From NCBI GenBank assembly GCA_964625175.1, contig CAZVAO010000044.1, positions 1 to 18,419 on the forward strand: 18,419 nucleotides of DNA. The letters run 5' to 3'. The DNA comes from CAZVAO01 sp964625175 (lineage in GTDB: Bacteria; Bacillota; UBA994; PWPR01). Numbering within the stretch: the first letter of the stretch is position 1; each line of letters opens with the position of its first letter. The notes under the pieces were generated by a model, which saw nothing but the letters and a program-made list of their open reading frames with translations, ran no database searches and had not been told where the DNA came from. Positions 7,468 to 15,689 of this stretch are shown here, in pieces. The position numbers and the translations under genes are program-made.

Positions 7468-7497
7468 TTCACTATTTATTTTATACTATTCACTATT
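7468..7497. repeat. TTCACTATT direct repeat, 21-bp period
   Basis: TTCACTATT at 7468-7476 and 7489-7497, starts 21 bp apart (two helical turns), upstream of the methyltransferase. The same word recurs at 18313-18321, upstream of the first PLP enzyme. Because it is AT-rich, chance is possible. Confidence 0.35.
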
Positions 7498-7535
7498 TTT
7501 ACCCAGAAACCTGTTTTTACTCGTTAAATAGCTTT

Positions 7536-7559
7536 AAGCCCACGACTACTCGCAGGCTT
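7536..7559 (-). repeat. AAGCC..GGCTT hairpin, copy 1, after the ABC permease
   Basis: AAGCC and GGCTT pair, with an inner CGA/TCG helix. It lies 9 nt past the permease stop and is 20/24 identical to the hairpin at 12996-13019. It is probably a 3'-end or terminator-like element, though no T tract follows. Confidence 0.5.
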
Positions 7560-7567
7560 GAACGACT

Positions 7568-10132
7568 TTAAATATTCTCAAGACGCAGTGTTTCAGCGAT
7601 ATTATCATCTTTGACCTGGGCAACACTGTACCGCATCATCACGAAAATCAGTACAATAATACCCAAGCTTGCTTGGACAACAGCCGCCCACGGTAAGGCA
7701 TTGAACAGTAACTGATTGCTAACAAAAATATTACCAAAACTCTTTAATAGAAACCATGAGGCGATTAACGACAGGGGAATAGCAACTAGCAAGGCTCCAA
7801 ACCCATAAAGGGCACTTTCTATGTTGAGCATCTTATGAAAACTATGAGGATCCATACCTACGGATCGGAATATGGCAAATTCCCGCTGTCTCAGCATAAT
7901 ATTTGTACTAATCGCATTATACAAGTTGGAAATACCGATTAAGGTAATCAATGCTATAAAACCATAGCAAAGCAAACTGGCGATAAGACGGACACTGGCC
8001 ATTTGGCGATTGCTTTCTCCAATATTCAAAATGTGAAGCCCCTCACCAAGATTTTGGTCTTCGAGCCATAGTGCCATCGCATCCGGATCCTCTGTAGCGA
8101 TATAAACTTCATACTCTGAATAAAGATATATACCCTGTGTTCTCAAGTGTTCACCCACAGTTTCACTAACAATAATCGTAGGCCTTAAACTGCTTGGCTG
8201 CACTGCAAATGGGGCTTCACTAATTACAGCGCCAACAGCTAATTCTCCTGGCCTATCTTCGTCGGTTATTAATCCAAAGGATTCGGAAACTTGATAGATC
8301 ATTAATGGTTTATAATAAATTTTCCCATAGCGGATCCTACTTTCTGCGACATAAATACCCTGTGGATGTGTTGGATCCGTAAGTTTTGTAACATCTAAAT
8401 CGTTCGCTGAGCATAGCTTCAGGAAATCACGATCATTCATTTCATAAATACTTGCTGTCATTGCTATTTGATTGCTGTTAAATGTAAAGTTGCTTTTGAA
8501 AATATCCAACATATCCTCGTTAAATTGCTCCATAGGCACTTGCATCTTAGCCATTCCAAAACGCAGATCACTCAATATTATGTCTTGATCTTCAATATCT
8601 GCTTTTAAACGCTTCACAATCTGAGGTGTCAATTGATTGACCCCGTCAATAGTGTTTCCAACGATCACAATATCAAAATCTGCTTCCTGATAGATATTAT
8701 CCGTTGAATCGAATACAGAAGTGATAAAACTTGAAGTCACCACAAATAATAAAACGGATATCGCCAATGAGATAATGGTGCTGTTATACTTCTTACGGCT
8801 CCTTTTTAAATTTTTCTGTGCTAACTCGGCTTCAAACCCAAAGATCTTTTTCATCAACCAACTTCCAACGACCCAAGATCGCCTTGGAACAACAATATTC
8901 TCCTGTTGACGAATGCCTGCAATGATTGTCGCCCGACCGCTACGTCGCGCTGGCAGATAGGTGGATAGAAAGAGTGTAAGTATTAGAAATATCAAAGTTA
9001 AGGCAATTTTATCAGGAGCAATTACAAAAGACATGCCCATATCGAAAACAGATAGCTCCGCAAGATAGCGATTGATGATTAACAATACTATCTTAATTCC
9101 AACGATGCCACTTAGCACCCCTATCGGAAAAGACACCAAACCAATCATGGTAGCTTCCCAATAAACCATTTGTCTTATTTGACGAGGCGTAGCCCCAATG
9201 CTGCGCATATGACCAAACTGTTTCTGACGTTCGGCCACAGCAATCGAAAACGAATTGTATATGAGTGATATTGAGGCAATAACGATAATCGTCAACAGAA
9301 CAGCAATTACCCCAAAGAGCATTTTATTGATTGAAGCGTTATCGCTGATTCCCATCATACGCAAAACGCTATCATTTGTTTGAAAATCCGCATTAATTGT
9401 TCCAGCAAGTTGTGGCATCACCTCATAAACATCCTTTGGCTTATGTAGTTTAAGGTAACTATCGATTGTCGCGTCTGGAGCAAGTGCTTGTGCATCTAGG
9501 TAGGTTATAAATGTATAACCAGGCGCTGTGAAAGGTTCACTAGGCAACCGTTTAATCGTACCAACCACTTTGTAGAGGGTGGCCTGACCTTCTTCCACCC
9601 AAGTCTCGTTGTGATAGGCAGTTTTTTGATTAAAGGAAGTCCCATCGGGCCCACGCCGGATGCCACGCCTAATATTGATGACTGTGCCTAGAGTTAATCT
9701 TTGTTCAGCTTCAAGATAGTGTTCTGGAACCAAGATTTCATCATCTCTCACTGGCATTCTGCCGTTTAAGAGCTCTACATTAAAAGCGTCGAGTGCCTTT
9801 TTATCATAGGCCTGTACGAAGATATAGGGCTTTGCAGTGTTTGCGGGGTTCTCAATAGGACTGTAGGCGAGCGCCTGCGACAAGCTCTGGCTACTTACAG
9901 AGTCATCCGTGGCAAGTTGATTGGCCTGTTCCATGGTCACCCCAGTAAAACAAGCATGGTAATCGCCTGTATTTAATATCTCCATTCGAATCAAAAAATC
10001 TTGAGCACTATCGCCCAGCAAAAAGGTTCCCATCATCAGAGCCGTTGCTAAAATAACCCCAACAATGGTCACTGCCGTTCTTTTCTTATTCTTTTTTAAC
10101 GATCGAAACGCATAATTTGCTAGGAATGCCAT
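7568..10132 (-). CDS. ABC transporter permease, FtsX/MacB type with two extracytoplasmic domains
   Basis: An 854-residue membrane protein with two FtsX-type halves. The first half has a helix at about residues 22-44, an extracytoplasmic domain to about 265, then three helices; FSIAVAERQKQFGHMRSIGA lies just after the first of these. The second half repeats the plan: a helix near 455-475, an extracytoplasmic domain, then three helices, with IMLRQREFAIFRSVGMDP. This is the eight-helix plan of LolC/MacB-like duplicated permeases, not the ten-helix, single-domain BceB plan. Such systems move lipids, peptides or antibiotics by a mechanotransmission mechanism rather than through a channel. Its ATG overlaps the stop of the ATPase gene (TAATG), showing translational coupling. 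Substrate unknown; the neighbouring two-component system suggests envelope stress or antimicrobial defence. Confidence 0.93.
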   Translation of the reverse strand: MAFLANYAFRSLKKNKKRTAVTIVGVILATALMMGTFLLGDSAQDFLIRMEILNTGDYHACFTGVTMEQANQLATDDSVSSQSLSQALAYSPIENPANTAKPYIFVQAYDKKALDAFNVELLNGRMPVRDDEILVPEHYLEAEQRLTLGTVINIRRGIRRGPDGTSFNQKTAYHNETWVEEGQATLYKVVGTIKRLPSEPFTAPGYTFITYLDAQALAPDATIDSYLKLHKPKDVYEVMPQLAGTINADFQTNDSVLRMMGISDNASINKMLFGVIAVLLTIIVIASISLIYNSFSIAVAERQKQFGHMRSIGATPRQIRQMVYWEATMIGLVSFPIGVLSGIVGIKIVLLIINRYLAELSVFDMGMSFVIAPDKIALTLIFLILTLFLSTYLPARRSGRATIIAGIRQQENIVVPRRSWVVGSWLMKKIFGFEAELAQKNLKRSRKKYNSTIISLAISVLLFVVTSSFITSVFDSTDNIYQEADFDIVIVGNTIDGVNQLTPQIVKRLKADIEDQDIILSDLRFGMAKMQVPMEQFNEDMLDIFKSNFTFNSNQIAMTASIYEMNDRDFLKLCSANDLDVTKLTDPTHPQGIYVAESRIRYGKIYYKPLMIYQVSESFGLITDEDRPGELAVGAVISEAPFAVQPSSLRPTIIVSETVGEHLRTQGIYLYSEYEVYIATEDPDAMALWLEDQNLGEGLHILNIGESNRQMASVRLIASLLCYGFIALITLIGISNLYNAISTNIMLRQREFAIFRSVGMDPHSFHKMLNIESALYGFGALLVAIPLSLIASWFLLKSFGNIFVSNQLLFNALPWAAVVQASLGIIVLIFVMMRYSVAQVKDDNIAETLRLENI

Positions 10133-10812
10133 TAGCGGATGACCTCGTCACTAATGATCCGACCATCCTCAAGCTTCATTACCCTTTTCGCTTGCATAGC
10201 CAGGTTCATATCGTGTGTAATGATCATCAGGGTTTGCTGATATTTAAGATTAGCTATCTTTAAGTATTCCATAATCTCTTGAGAATTTTTACTGTCTAAA
10301 TTACCCGTGGGCTCATCCGCCAGAATAATAGCAGGATTGTAAATCAGGGCGCGCCCAATCGAAACACGCTGCTGTTGTCCACCAGATAATTGGTTAGGGA
10401 GGTGGCCTCGCCGTTCCGAAAGCCTTAATCGTTCCAACATTTGATCCATTTTCTTTGAATCCATTTTGCGCCCATCCAATAAAATCGGCATGCTGATATT
10501 CTCTTCGACGTTGAGAATTGGGATCAAATTATAGAATTGGTAGATCAAACCCACCTGACGCCTGCGAAAGATCGCTAACTGCGTTTCGTTTAGAGAGTAG
10601 ATATCTACACCATCAATGAAAACTCTTCCCTTTGAAGGCGTATCTACGCCACCCAGAATATGCATAAGCGTGGATTTGCCCGAACCAGACATGCCAGTTA
10701 TGGCGATAAATTCTCCCTTTTCTACTGTGAAACTGACATCATCTAAAGCTCTGACCTGAGCATTGCCCCTACCGTAAAACTTTGATAGTTTAGCGACTCG
10801 TAAAATTTCCAT
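10132..10812 (-). CDS. ABC transporter ATP-binding protein (LolD/MacB type)
   Basis: A 226-residue ATPase subunit with every motif present: Walker A GMSGSGKST (40-48), Q-loop Gln92 in YQFYN, signature LSGGQ (142-146), Walker B IILADEP (162-168), D-loop NLDS and switch His200. The sequence is typical of ATPases that pair with FtsX-type permeases, here the gene directly downstream with a 1-nt overlap. ATG 10812 follows GGAGGT by 7 nt; a possible start eight codons upstream lacks such a site. A candidate extended -10 promoter and repeated GTGAC half-sites lie just upstream. The transporter pair therefore probably has its own regulated promoter, separate from the upstream kinase gene, which ends 165 nt away. 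Confidence 0.95.
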   Translation of the reverse strand: MEILRVAKLSKFYGRGNAQVRALDDVSFTVEKGEFIAITGMSGSGKSTLMHILGGVDTPSKGRVFIDGVDIYSLNETQLAIFRRRQVGLIYQFYNLIPILNVEENISMPILLDGRKMDSKKMDQMLERLRLSERRGHLPNQLSGGQQQRVSIGRALIYNPAIILADEPTGNLDSKNSQEIMEYLKIANLKYQQTLMIITHDMNLAMQAKRVMKLEDGRIISDEVIR

Positions 10813-10843
10813 TAAAATAACCTCCATCAAATTCAATACCCAC

Positions 10844-10852
10844 AGTATAGCA
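10844..10852 (-). promoter_or_regulatory. Extended -10 promoter of the ABC transporter pair
   Basis: Minus-strand TGCTATACT is an extended -10 element (TGn plus TATACT). The -35 position (ACAGGG) matches poorly, as is common for promoters that need an activator bound just upstream. Confidence 0.5.
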
Positions 10853-10870
10853 ATGCTCTATGAATACCCT

Positions 10871-10898
10871 GTGACTTTTTCGGTGACATTTTAGTCAC
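10871..10898. promoter_or_regulatory. Candidate response-regulator operator, three GTGAC/GTCAC half-sites
   Basis: GTGAC at 10871-10875 and 10883-10887 (12-bp period), and the inverted GTCAC at 10894-10898, so two of the three form a GTGAC-N6-GTCAC palindrome. The block overlaps and extends upstream of the -35 position of the ABC operon. OmpR-family regulators usually bind repeated half-sites spaced about one helical turn there. Assignment to the nearby regulator is inference. Confidence 0.45.
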
Positions 10899-10931
10899 AT
10901 TCGCATTGGTGTCTTGCAAAATAGAAGCCCA

Positions 10932-10945
10932 CATTGCTTACAATG
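10932..10945 (-). other. Small hairpin downstream of the histidine kinase gene
   Basis: CATTG-CTTA-CAATG, a 5-bp stem 33 nt past the kinase stop. On the minus strand it is followed by only a loosely T-rich stretch, so it is at best a weak terminator. Confidence 0.3.
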
Positions 10946-10977
10946 CAGGACTTTCTTATGGATCAATTTTAAGATTA

Positions 10978-12012
10978 CTAGGAGTAGAATTTGATATCGA
11001 ATTCAGAACCCACGTCAACTACACTCTTCACCGTAATGTAACCGCTCTGATGTTCAATAATTGTCTTCGCCATAGCGAGACCAATCCCAACACTATCTGG
11101 TCCTGCATTCTGCCCTCGATAAAATCGTTTAAAAATATGTGGCAGGTCTTGAGGTGCAATGCCCGATCCGTGGTCAACAATCTGAATTTGGGTGTACTGC
11201 GGTGTTTTCAAATATTTTATTCTAATATCCGACTCAGCAGGGCTATGTTCACTGCAGTTTTTTACGATATTGATTAGGGCTTCACTAATCCACTTATAAT
11301 CTCCATTAAAAGACACATCATCTTCACCTTCGATAATAATCTTTTGCTCCCGTAATTCAAGTATGATTTCTAACTGTTGCTGCACATTATTTAACAATTC
11401 TTGCATGTAAATTTCGTTTTTGGCTAAGATTATCGTCTTAGCATCAAACTTAGAAAATTTGAGTAAGGATTGGATAATCCAGCTAAGCCGAGATAACTGG
11501 CGATCCATCGAAACCAAAAATTCTTCACGTTTTTCCAGTGGTAAATCCTCACGTAGCAAGTCAGAGATGACCTGCAAAGCTGTCAAAGGCGTTTTCAATT
11601 GATGGGACATTTCGGCAAGTGCATTATTCAAATAAATCTGTTCTTGCTCAGCTAAAGACGATGTGTTTTGTAGGCGAGTGATCAATTTGTATATATCGTT
11701 CTTAAGGATGCTAAGAGAGCCCTCTCGGTTATCCCGTATGTCTACTCCATAGTCGAGATCCTCAAGGCGCTGTAAATAGGATGATAAATCGTCAATCTCC
11801 TGATAAAACGATGCCAAATATTGATGAACACAATATAGGACGAGTCCAAAATAGCAAAAGATAACTGACATGATCCAGACAAGCCTGCCATGATCCTGCA
11901 TTTGATAGAGTCCCGCGATGGTCACTCCTGCTAAGCTCGACAGTCCCAGTAATTGTATTGCCAAGAATCGCATATGGCTATTCTTGATTAAATCTTTGGT
12001 TTTTCCCTTCAT
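10978..12012 (-). CDS. Intramembrane-sensing histidine kinase
   Basis: A 344-residue sensor kinase. Two helices (about 16-36 and 43-64) are joined by only a few extracytoplasmic residues (QMQDHGRLV). There is no periplasmic sensor domain, which is the hallmark of BceS-type intramembrane-sensing kinases that usually read the state of a partner ABC transporter. H-box EMSHQLKTPLTAL has the phospho-acceptor His137; the N-box has Asn252; the G1 box is DHGSGI (280-285), the F region IFKRFYRG, and the G2 box GIGLAMA (309-315). All catalytic motifs are intact. The start is 17 nt after the response-regulator stop. Its ribosome binding site is weak (AGGG about 12 nt before the ATG), so translation may depend on the upstream gene. 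The expected output is phosphorylation of the upstream regulator. Confidence 0.93.
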   Translation of the reverse strand: MKGKTKDLIKNSHMRFLAIQLLGLSSLAGVTIAGLYQMQDHGRLVWIMSVIFCYFGLVLYCVHQYLASFYQEIDDLSSYLQRLEDLDYGVDIRDNREGSLSILKNDIYKLITRLQNTSSLAEQEQIYLNNALAEMSHQLKTPLTALQVISDLLREDLPLEKREEFLVSMDRQLSRLSWIIQSLLKFSKFDAKTIILAKNEIYMQELLNNVQQQLEIILELREQKIIIEGEDDVSFNGDYKWISEALINIVKNCSEHSPAESDIRIKYLKTPQYTQIQIVDHGSGIAPQDLPHIFKRFYRGQNAGPDSVGIGLAMAKTIIEHQSGYITVKSVVDVGSEFDIKFYS

Positions 12013-12029
12013 TTTTTATCTGATCCCTA

Positions 12030-12704
12030 TCATGACTTAACTTGATATCCGCGTCCACGCACCGTCACAATAATTTGAGGATCTTGAGGATTTTCCTCAA
12101 TTTTTTCTCGCAAACGCTTAATATAAACAGTCAGTGTGTTGTCTGTAACATAATTGCCAGCATCGTCCCAGATGGAAGAAAGTAGATAATCACGGGTAAA
12201 TACACTGTTTTTATGGTTGAAAAGTGTCAACAGAAGACGATATTCGAGAGCTGTTAAATTAATCTCTAAATGATCACGATACACCTTACCCGTGCTAGGA
12301 ATAATCGAGATATTGCCCGCTGTTAGACGCTCTGCCTCGCTACTCCCTGCCCTCCTTAATGCCGCCTTAATTCGTGAGTGAAGCTCTCTTAATCTGAAAG
12401 GCTTTGTTATGTAATCATCCGCCCCAAAATCAAAACCCATCACAATATTCGCCTCTTCTTCAACCGCTGTTAGAAAAATAATGGGGACTTTACTGCGTTG
12501 ACGAACTTCCTGACAGAATTGATAGCCTGATCCATCAGGTAAATTAAGATCCAACAGAATCAGGTCAAAGCTATCCTTATTGTATGAGGCTTGCGCTTCC
12601 TTTAAGGTATTCGTGATCTTAACGCCATAGCCTTCACCCTGAAGCGCATATTCAATCCCCATAGCTGTCGTTTGATCATCCTCAACTACTAAAATATGTT
12701 CCAT
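12030..12704 (-). CDS. OmpR-family response regulator
   Basis: A 224-residue two-domain regulator. The receiver domain has the acidic pair D9/D10, phospho-acceptor D52 in LLDLNLPDG, T79 and K101 (KPFRLREL). The C-terminal winged-helix domain ends with the typical DNA-recognition and wing segments (TVYIKRLREKI...VRGRGYQV). It forms an operon with the histidine kinase downstream (17-nt gap). Two starts are possible: ATG 12704 (GAGGG, 8-nt spacing) and GTG 12713, three codons upstream, which has its own GAGGG. I prefer ATG. The likely target is the adjacent ABC transporter promoter, where repeated GTGAC half-sites are seen. No confident promoter was found upstream of this gene; the nearest candidate -10 is a TATAAG in the 12774-12779 area. 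Confidence 0.94.
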   Translation of the reverse strand: MEHILVVEDDQTTAMGIEYALQGEGYGVKITNTLKEAQASYNKDSFDLILLDLNLPDGSGYQFCQEVRQRSKVPIIFLTAVEEEANIVMGFDFGADDYITKPFRLRELHSRIKAALRRAGSSEAERLTAGNISIIPSTGKVYRDHLEINLTALEYRLLLTLFNHKNSVFTRDYLLSSIWDDAGNYVTDNTLTVYIKRLREKIEENPQDPQIIVTVRGRGYQVKS

Positions 12705-12877
12705 TTTTTTCACCCTCTCACCCTCTTTGAAATTTTTAAAAATTCATAGGACAGATCATTTCCTTAATTATCACTTATAATGTCCTCATAAAACCTGTCT
12801 CTTCTCCATATCTTATAGGCTCAAAACTAAACTGTCTATACCCATTTAATATGGATAACCCTTGAGCAATAAATAAT

Positions 12878-12905
12878 AACGGGTGCGCTCTTCAGCCCAC
12901 CCGTT
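12878..12905 (-). terminator. Hairpin abutting the assembly gap, probable terminator
   Basis: AACGGGTG pairs with CACCCGTT (8 bp). After one C-C mismatch, GCT/AGC closes a 4-nt loop. On the minus strand it is followed by TT-rich sequence (TTATTATTTATT). The plus-strand flank is lost in the gap, so direction is uncertain. It would end the dipeptidase operon. Confidence 0.5.
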
Positions 12906-12915
12906 NNNNNNNNNN
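12906..12915. other. Assembly gap (10 Ns)
   Basis: Ten Ns directly beside a hairpin. The true distance is unknown, so sequence between the dipeptidase and response-regulator genes may be missing. Around it, 12714-12877 and 12916-12993 are AT-rich and show no gene. Confidence 0.95.
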
Positions 12916-12993
12916 TCACTTAGACGATTTATTTTTATATAGTATAATTCCCTGCACTTCCTTATTATCCTGTATTAAGCATTTCTAAATACC

Positions 12994-13021
12994 TTAAGCC
13001 CCCGATTACTCGAGGGCTTAA
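12994..13021 (-). repeat. TTAAGCCC..GGGCTTAA hairpin, copy 2, after the dipeptidase
   Basis: An 8-bp stem plus an inner CGA/TCG helix, 29 nt past the dipeptidase stop. Its 24-nt core matches the hairpin after the ABC permease (7536-7559) at 20 positions. Both sit just past a minus-strand gene end. Confidence 0.55.
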
Positions 13022-13050
13022 TTCTACGAAAAGCTATTAAATCTTATGCC

Positions 13051-14247
13051 TTATTTCCAAACTTGGCGCAATACACGCAGGGCATTACCACTCAGCACTT
13101 TTTCAATATCGCTATCGCTGTAACCCTTCTTCACAAGCCAGCGCAGGATATTCCAAGAAGCCTCCGTGGGATTCTCCAGCCCCCTCACATAGGCAACCTT
13201 CTCATGTTTAGGGATATCCGCGGCATCCTTGCTGGTAAAACGGGATGCAAACACACCGTGCAGTCCAACATGATTACCGTAGAGCGTGTCAACTCCGAAG
13301 CCAACATGGTCAATGCCCACTAGATTGGCGATATACTCAAAATGCTCCATTACAGAATCGATATTATGTGTATTGTTAGTATGAGACATGGTCGTATGGG
13401 GTGCGGACTCAACCGCAATAACGCCACCCTTTTCTGCAGTTGCTTTAATAGCCTGGTCTGAGAATAAGCGCTTGATATCCCACAGTGCTCTAGCCCCCAC
13501 ATGGCTAACAATCATCGGATCACGTGATAATTCAATTGCATCGAGTGCTGTTTGTGGTCCGCAGTGTGAGACATCAATCAACATGCCCACCTTATTCATA
13601 CGTTCGACGGCAGCACGTCCAAAGTGTGTCAGCCCACTGTCGTTGTTCTCCTTGCAACCGTTACCCAAACTATTGGCCTGGGAATAGGTTACGCCAAGTT
13701 GCCTTACCCCTAGACCATAAAGCACATCAATACGGTCTAATTCATTCTCAATCGGCGCGGCTCCCTCGACAACCGCTACCCAACCAATTTTTCCCTCGAC
13801 CTTGGCACGCAGGATATCATCGACTGTCTTACAATGGACCAAAAAGTCTTGGTGGGCAATATCACAGAGCCGCATACCCAAGTCATGAATAACTTCTGAC
13901 CATTTCCAGCCGCTCAATGAATGGCTATTGCTCATCCCATCAATCATGTTGTCAAACACACAGTCGATATAAGACTCTGCCAACGCATCATAGGCAGTAA
14001 ACTGACGACCTGCACGGGTATAGTCCGACGTTTCGTAAATATCATCGGGAAAGTAAACCGGATGGTCATGCAGCGACATGTAGAGAATCTCTTTATTCAA
14101 TCGTTCTACTTCTGCCTCTTGAGCATCTGTTAATTCGATTTTATAGCGACCAAACCGATCCCACTTGCTCATTTTAAATTCTGGGTAATCCACACCAGCT
14201 GTTAGGTAAGAGTAGGCTTGATAGCCTTTATACGTTTGCTTTTTCAT
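13051..14247 (-). CDS. Membrane dipeptidase-family protein (peptidase M19)
   Basis: A 398-residue metal-dependent hydrolase of the renal dipeptidase family, which cleaves dipeptides, often including D-amino-acid ones. The dinuclear-zinc ligands line up with the family: Glu161 (AVVEG), His228 (DVSHCG), His249 (SHVGARALW) and Asp320 (GFGVD). The 21-residue spacing between the two histidines equals that of the mammalian enzyme. The first ligand motif is LHDHP (His60, His62) rather than the usual HxD, a notable variation. No signal peptide is seen, so it should be cytoplasmic despite the family name. Start: AGGAGAGGTG lies just before the ATG. It follows the DUF2254 gene by 17 nt and probably shares an mRNA with it and with the PLP enzyme upstream, suggesting a peptide or amino-acid catabolic role. 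Confidence 0.88.
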   Translation of the reverse strand: MKKQTYKGYQAYSYLTAGVDYPEFKMSKWDRFGRYKIELTDAQEAEVERLNKEILYMSLHDHPVYFPDDIYETSDYTRAGRQFTAYDALAESYIDCVFDNMIDGMSNSHSLSGWKWSEVIHDLGMRLCDIAHQDFLVHCKTVDDILRAKVEGKIGWVAVVEGAAPIENELDRIDVLYGLGVRQLGVTYSQANSLGNGCKENNDSGLTHFGRAAVERMNKVGMLIDVSHCGPQTALDAIELSRDPMIVSHVGARALWDIKRLFSDQAIKATAEKGGVIAVESAPHTTMSHTNNTHNIDSVMEHFEYIANLVGIDHVGFGVDTLYGNHVGLHGVFASRFTSKDAADIPKHEKVAYVRGLENPTEASWNILRWLVKKGYSDSDIEKVLSGNALRVLRQVWK

Positions 14248-14264
14248 AATCCAACACCTCTCCT

Positions 14265-15632
14265 TTACTTATTAAGTATAATTTTTTGTTCTCCTTTGCT
14301 TCCCAGTAAGATACTCATTGGATTCTGCTTGGTTTCGACAGCCAACTGGTAGATTTTTGAATTGATATGGATGCGGTCCAATTCTCGCAATTTTAAGTCT
14401 TTGAGAGACTCAGTTAGATATTTCCCAAACTCCCAAACTTCATGATTGACTTCCTTGTTGTCTCCGCGTGCTATGATGGTCAAAGCCTCAAATAAGGATG
14501 ACATAACAAATAAGTCATTCGACCCATGAAGGGCGATCTGATAGAATGACTGATAAAGCAATTTCACAAAAGGCGTGTTCTGTACAACTAATACGGCCTC
14601 ATTATCCTCATCCAAGTAGTACATGCGATCAAAACGCTCACCGATTTTCCCCAAAAGAAATCCGAGATTGCGAATACAATAAATCGCTGTATTCGGATCA
14701 TTAATGCCTGGAGATAGCGCCCGCACTGCAATTTCCACCAACTTACGCAATCCAAGCTCAACGTCATCGTGTTTATTCGTTTCATCGCCGATAAGCAGAG
14801 ACTTCATCAGATACTCGCGATTATCCCAGAGATTTTCCTTAAATTCCTCATTTGCATTATAAACATGCATCAAAACGGTATCTTCTAAGACATGCTCCCC
14901 TACTTTGGTATCACAGTAGATAATAATACTATTCTTTTTTGCGAATTCCCACAGTCTATTGACTTTATAAAGTTGAATAAATCCAACCGTTTTGCTCTCA
15001 ATGGCGATTCCTTCACTCTGGATACTTTCCTCGAATCCTTCTGGCATCTTACTGGTAATCCCGTTGTCCATCTCATCAATTGCAAAGGTGCGCTCAATAG
15101 CTTCTTGATTCTCATCCACCAGCGTCTGAATATACAGATTGACTTGAATCGATTTTGAGACATCAAAAACAAAATAGATGAACACAAATATACAAAATAC
15201 AGTCACAACAATTCCACTGAGGGGGGCTAGGACTAGGGTTTCTGCTGTACTGGGCTTCATAAAAAAGAGTGCAACTAAACAGAATATGAAGACCCCACTG
15301 AAATAACCCAATGTTCTCAGTGTTGTTTTCTTCTCTAAGAAATCCTGCATCGCGCGTGGAGATAATTGGGCCCCATATAGGGTTAACACGACTAACATCG
15401 TTGTAAATGTAATCGTTAGCATCGTAAGTATCGCCCCAATTAGGGTCGCAAAAATCGTTTTCCCGAGCTCAATATCTGTGATGAGGATACGCGGCAGTGC
15501 GTCTTGATATTGAGGAATAACATTGAGATCTAAATATAAAATTGAGAAAAACGTGCCTAGTGCAATAATACTGAATAAGGCTGGCGTGAAATAGATCTTC
15601 TTACTGAGATTAAAAAACGTCTTTTTAAACAT
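14265..15632 (-). CDS. DUF2254 family membrane protein
   Basis: A 455-residue protein of the uncharacterised DUF2254 family. Four hydrophobic segments fill the N-terminal third (roughly 17-37, 60-95, 107-127, 135-155); the rest is soluble and probably cytoplasmic. Family signatures are TFTTMLVVLTLYGAQLSPRA in the second membrane segment and RALSPGINDPNTA in the soluble domain. ATG 15632 is chosen because GAGG is 8 nt before it; ATG 15638 is too close, and an upstream start at 15677 would precede that site. Its stop is 17 nt before the dipeptidase and its start is 57 nt after the PLP enzyme, so the three probably form an operon. The function of the family is unknown to me; a channel- or transport-like role is only a guess from the fold. 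Confidence 0.9.
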   Translation of the reverse strand: MFKKTFFNLSKKIYFTPALFSIIALGTFFSILYLDLNVIPQYQDALPRILITDIELGKTIFATLIGAILTMLTITFTTMLVVLTLYGAQLSPRAMQDFLEKKTTLRTLGYFSGVFIFCLVALFFMKPSTAETLVLAPLSGIVVTVFCIFVFIYFVFDVSKSIQVNLYIQTLVDENQEAIERTFAIDEMDNGITSKMPEGFEESIQSEGIAIESKTVGFIQLYKVNRLWEFAKKNSIIIYCDTKVGEHVLEDTVLMHVYNANEEFKENLWDNREYLMKSLLIGDETNKHDDVELGLRKLVEIAVRALSPGINDPNTAIYCIRNLGFLLGKIGERFDRMYYLDEDNEAVLVVQNTPFVKLLYQSFYQIALHGSNDLFVMSSLFEALTIIARGDNKEVNHEVWEFGKYLTESLKDLKLRELDRIHINSKIYQLAVETKQNPMSILLGSKGEQKIILNK

Positions 15633-15689
15633 CGGCATCACCTCATCTATCGTTAATCGTGGTCTCCGACCACCCAAAAATTAAGCACT

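Noticed and set aside
12731..12746. AATTTTTAAAAATT palindrome before the response regulator as an operator
   Set aside because: A pure A/T palindrome in an AT-rich leader is weak evidence and may arise by chance.
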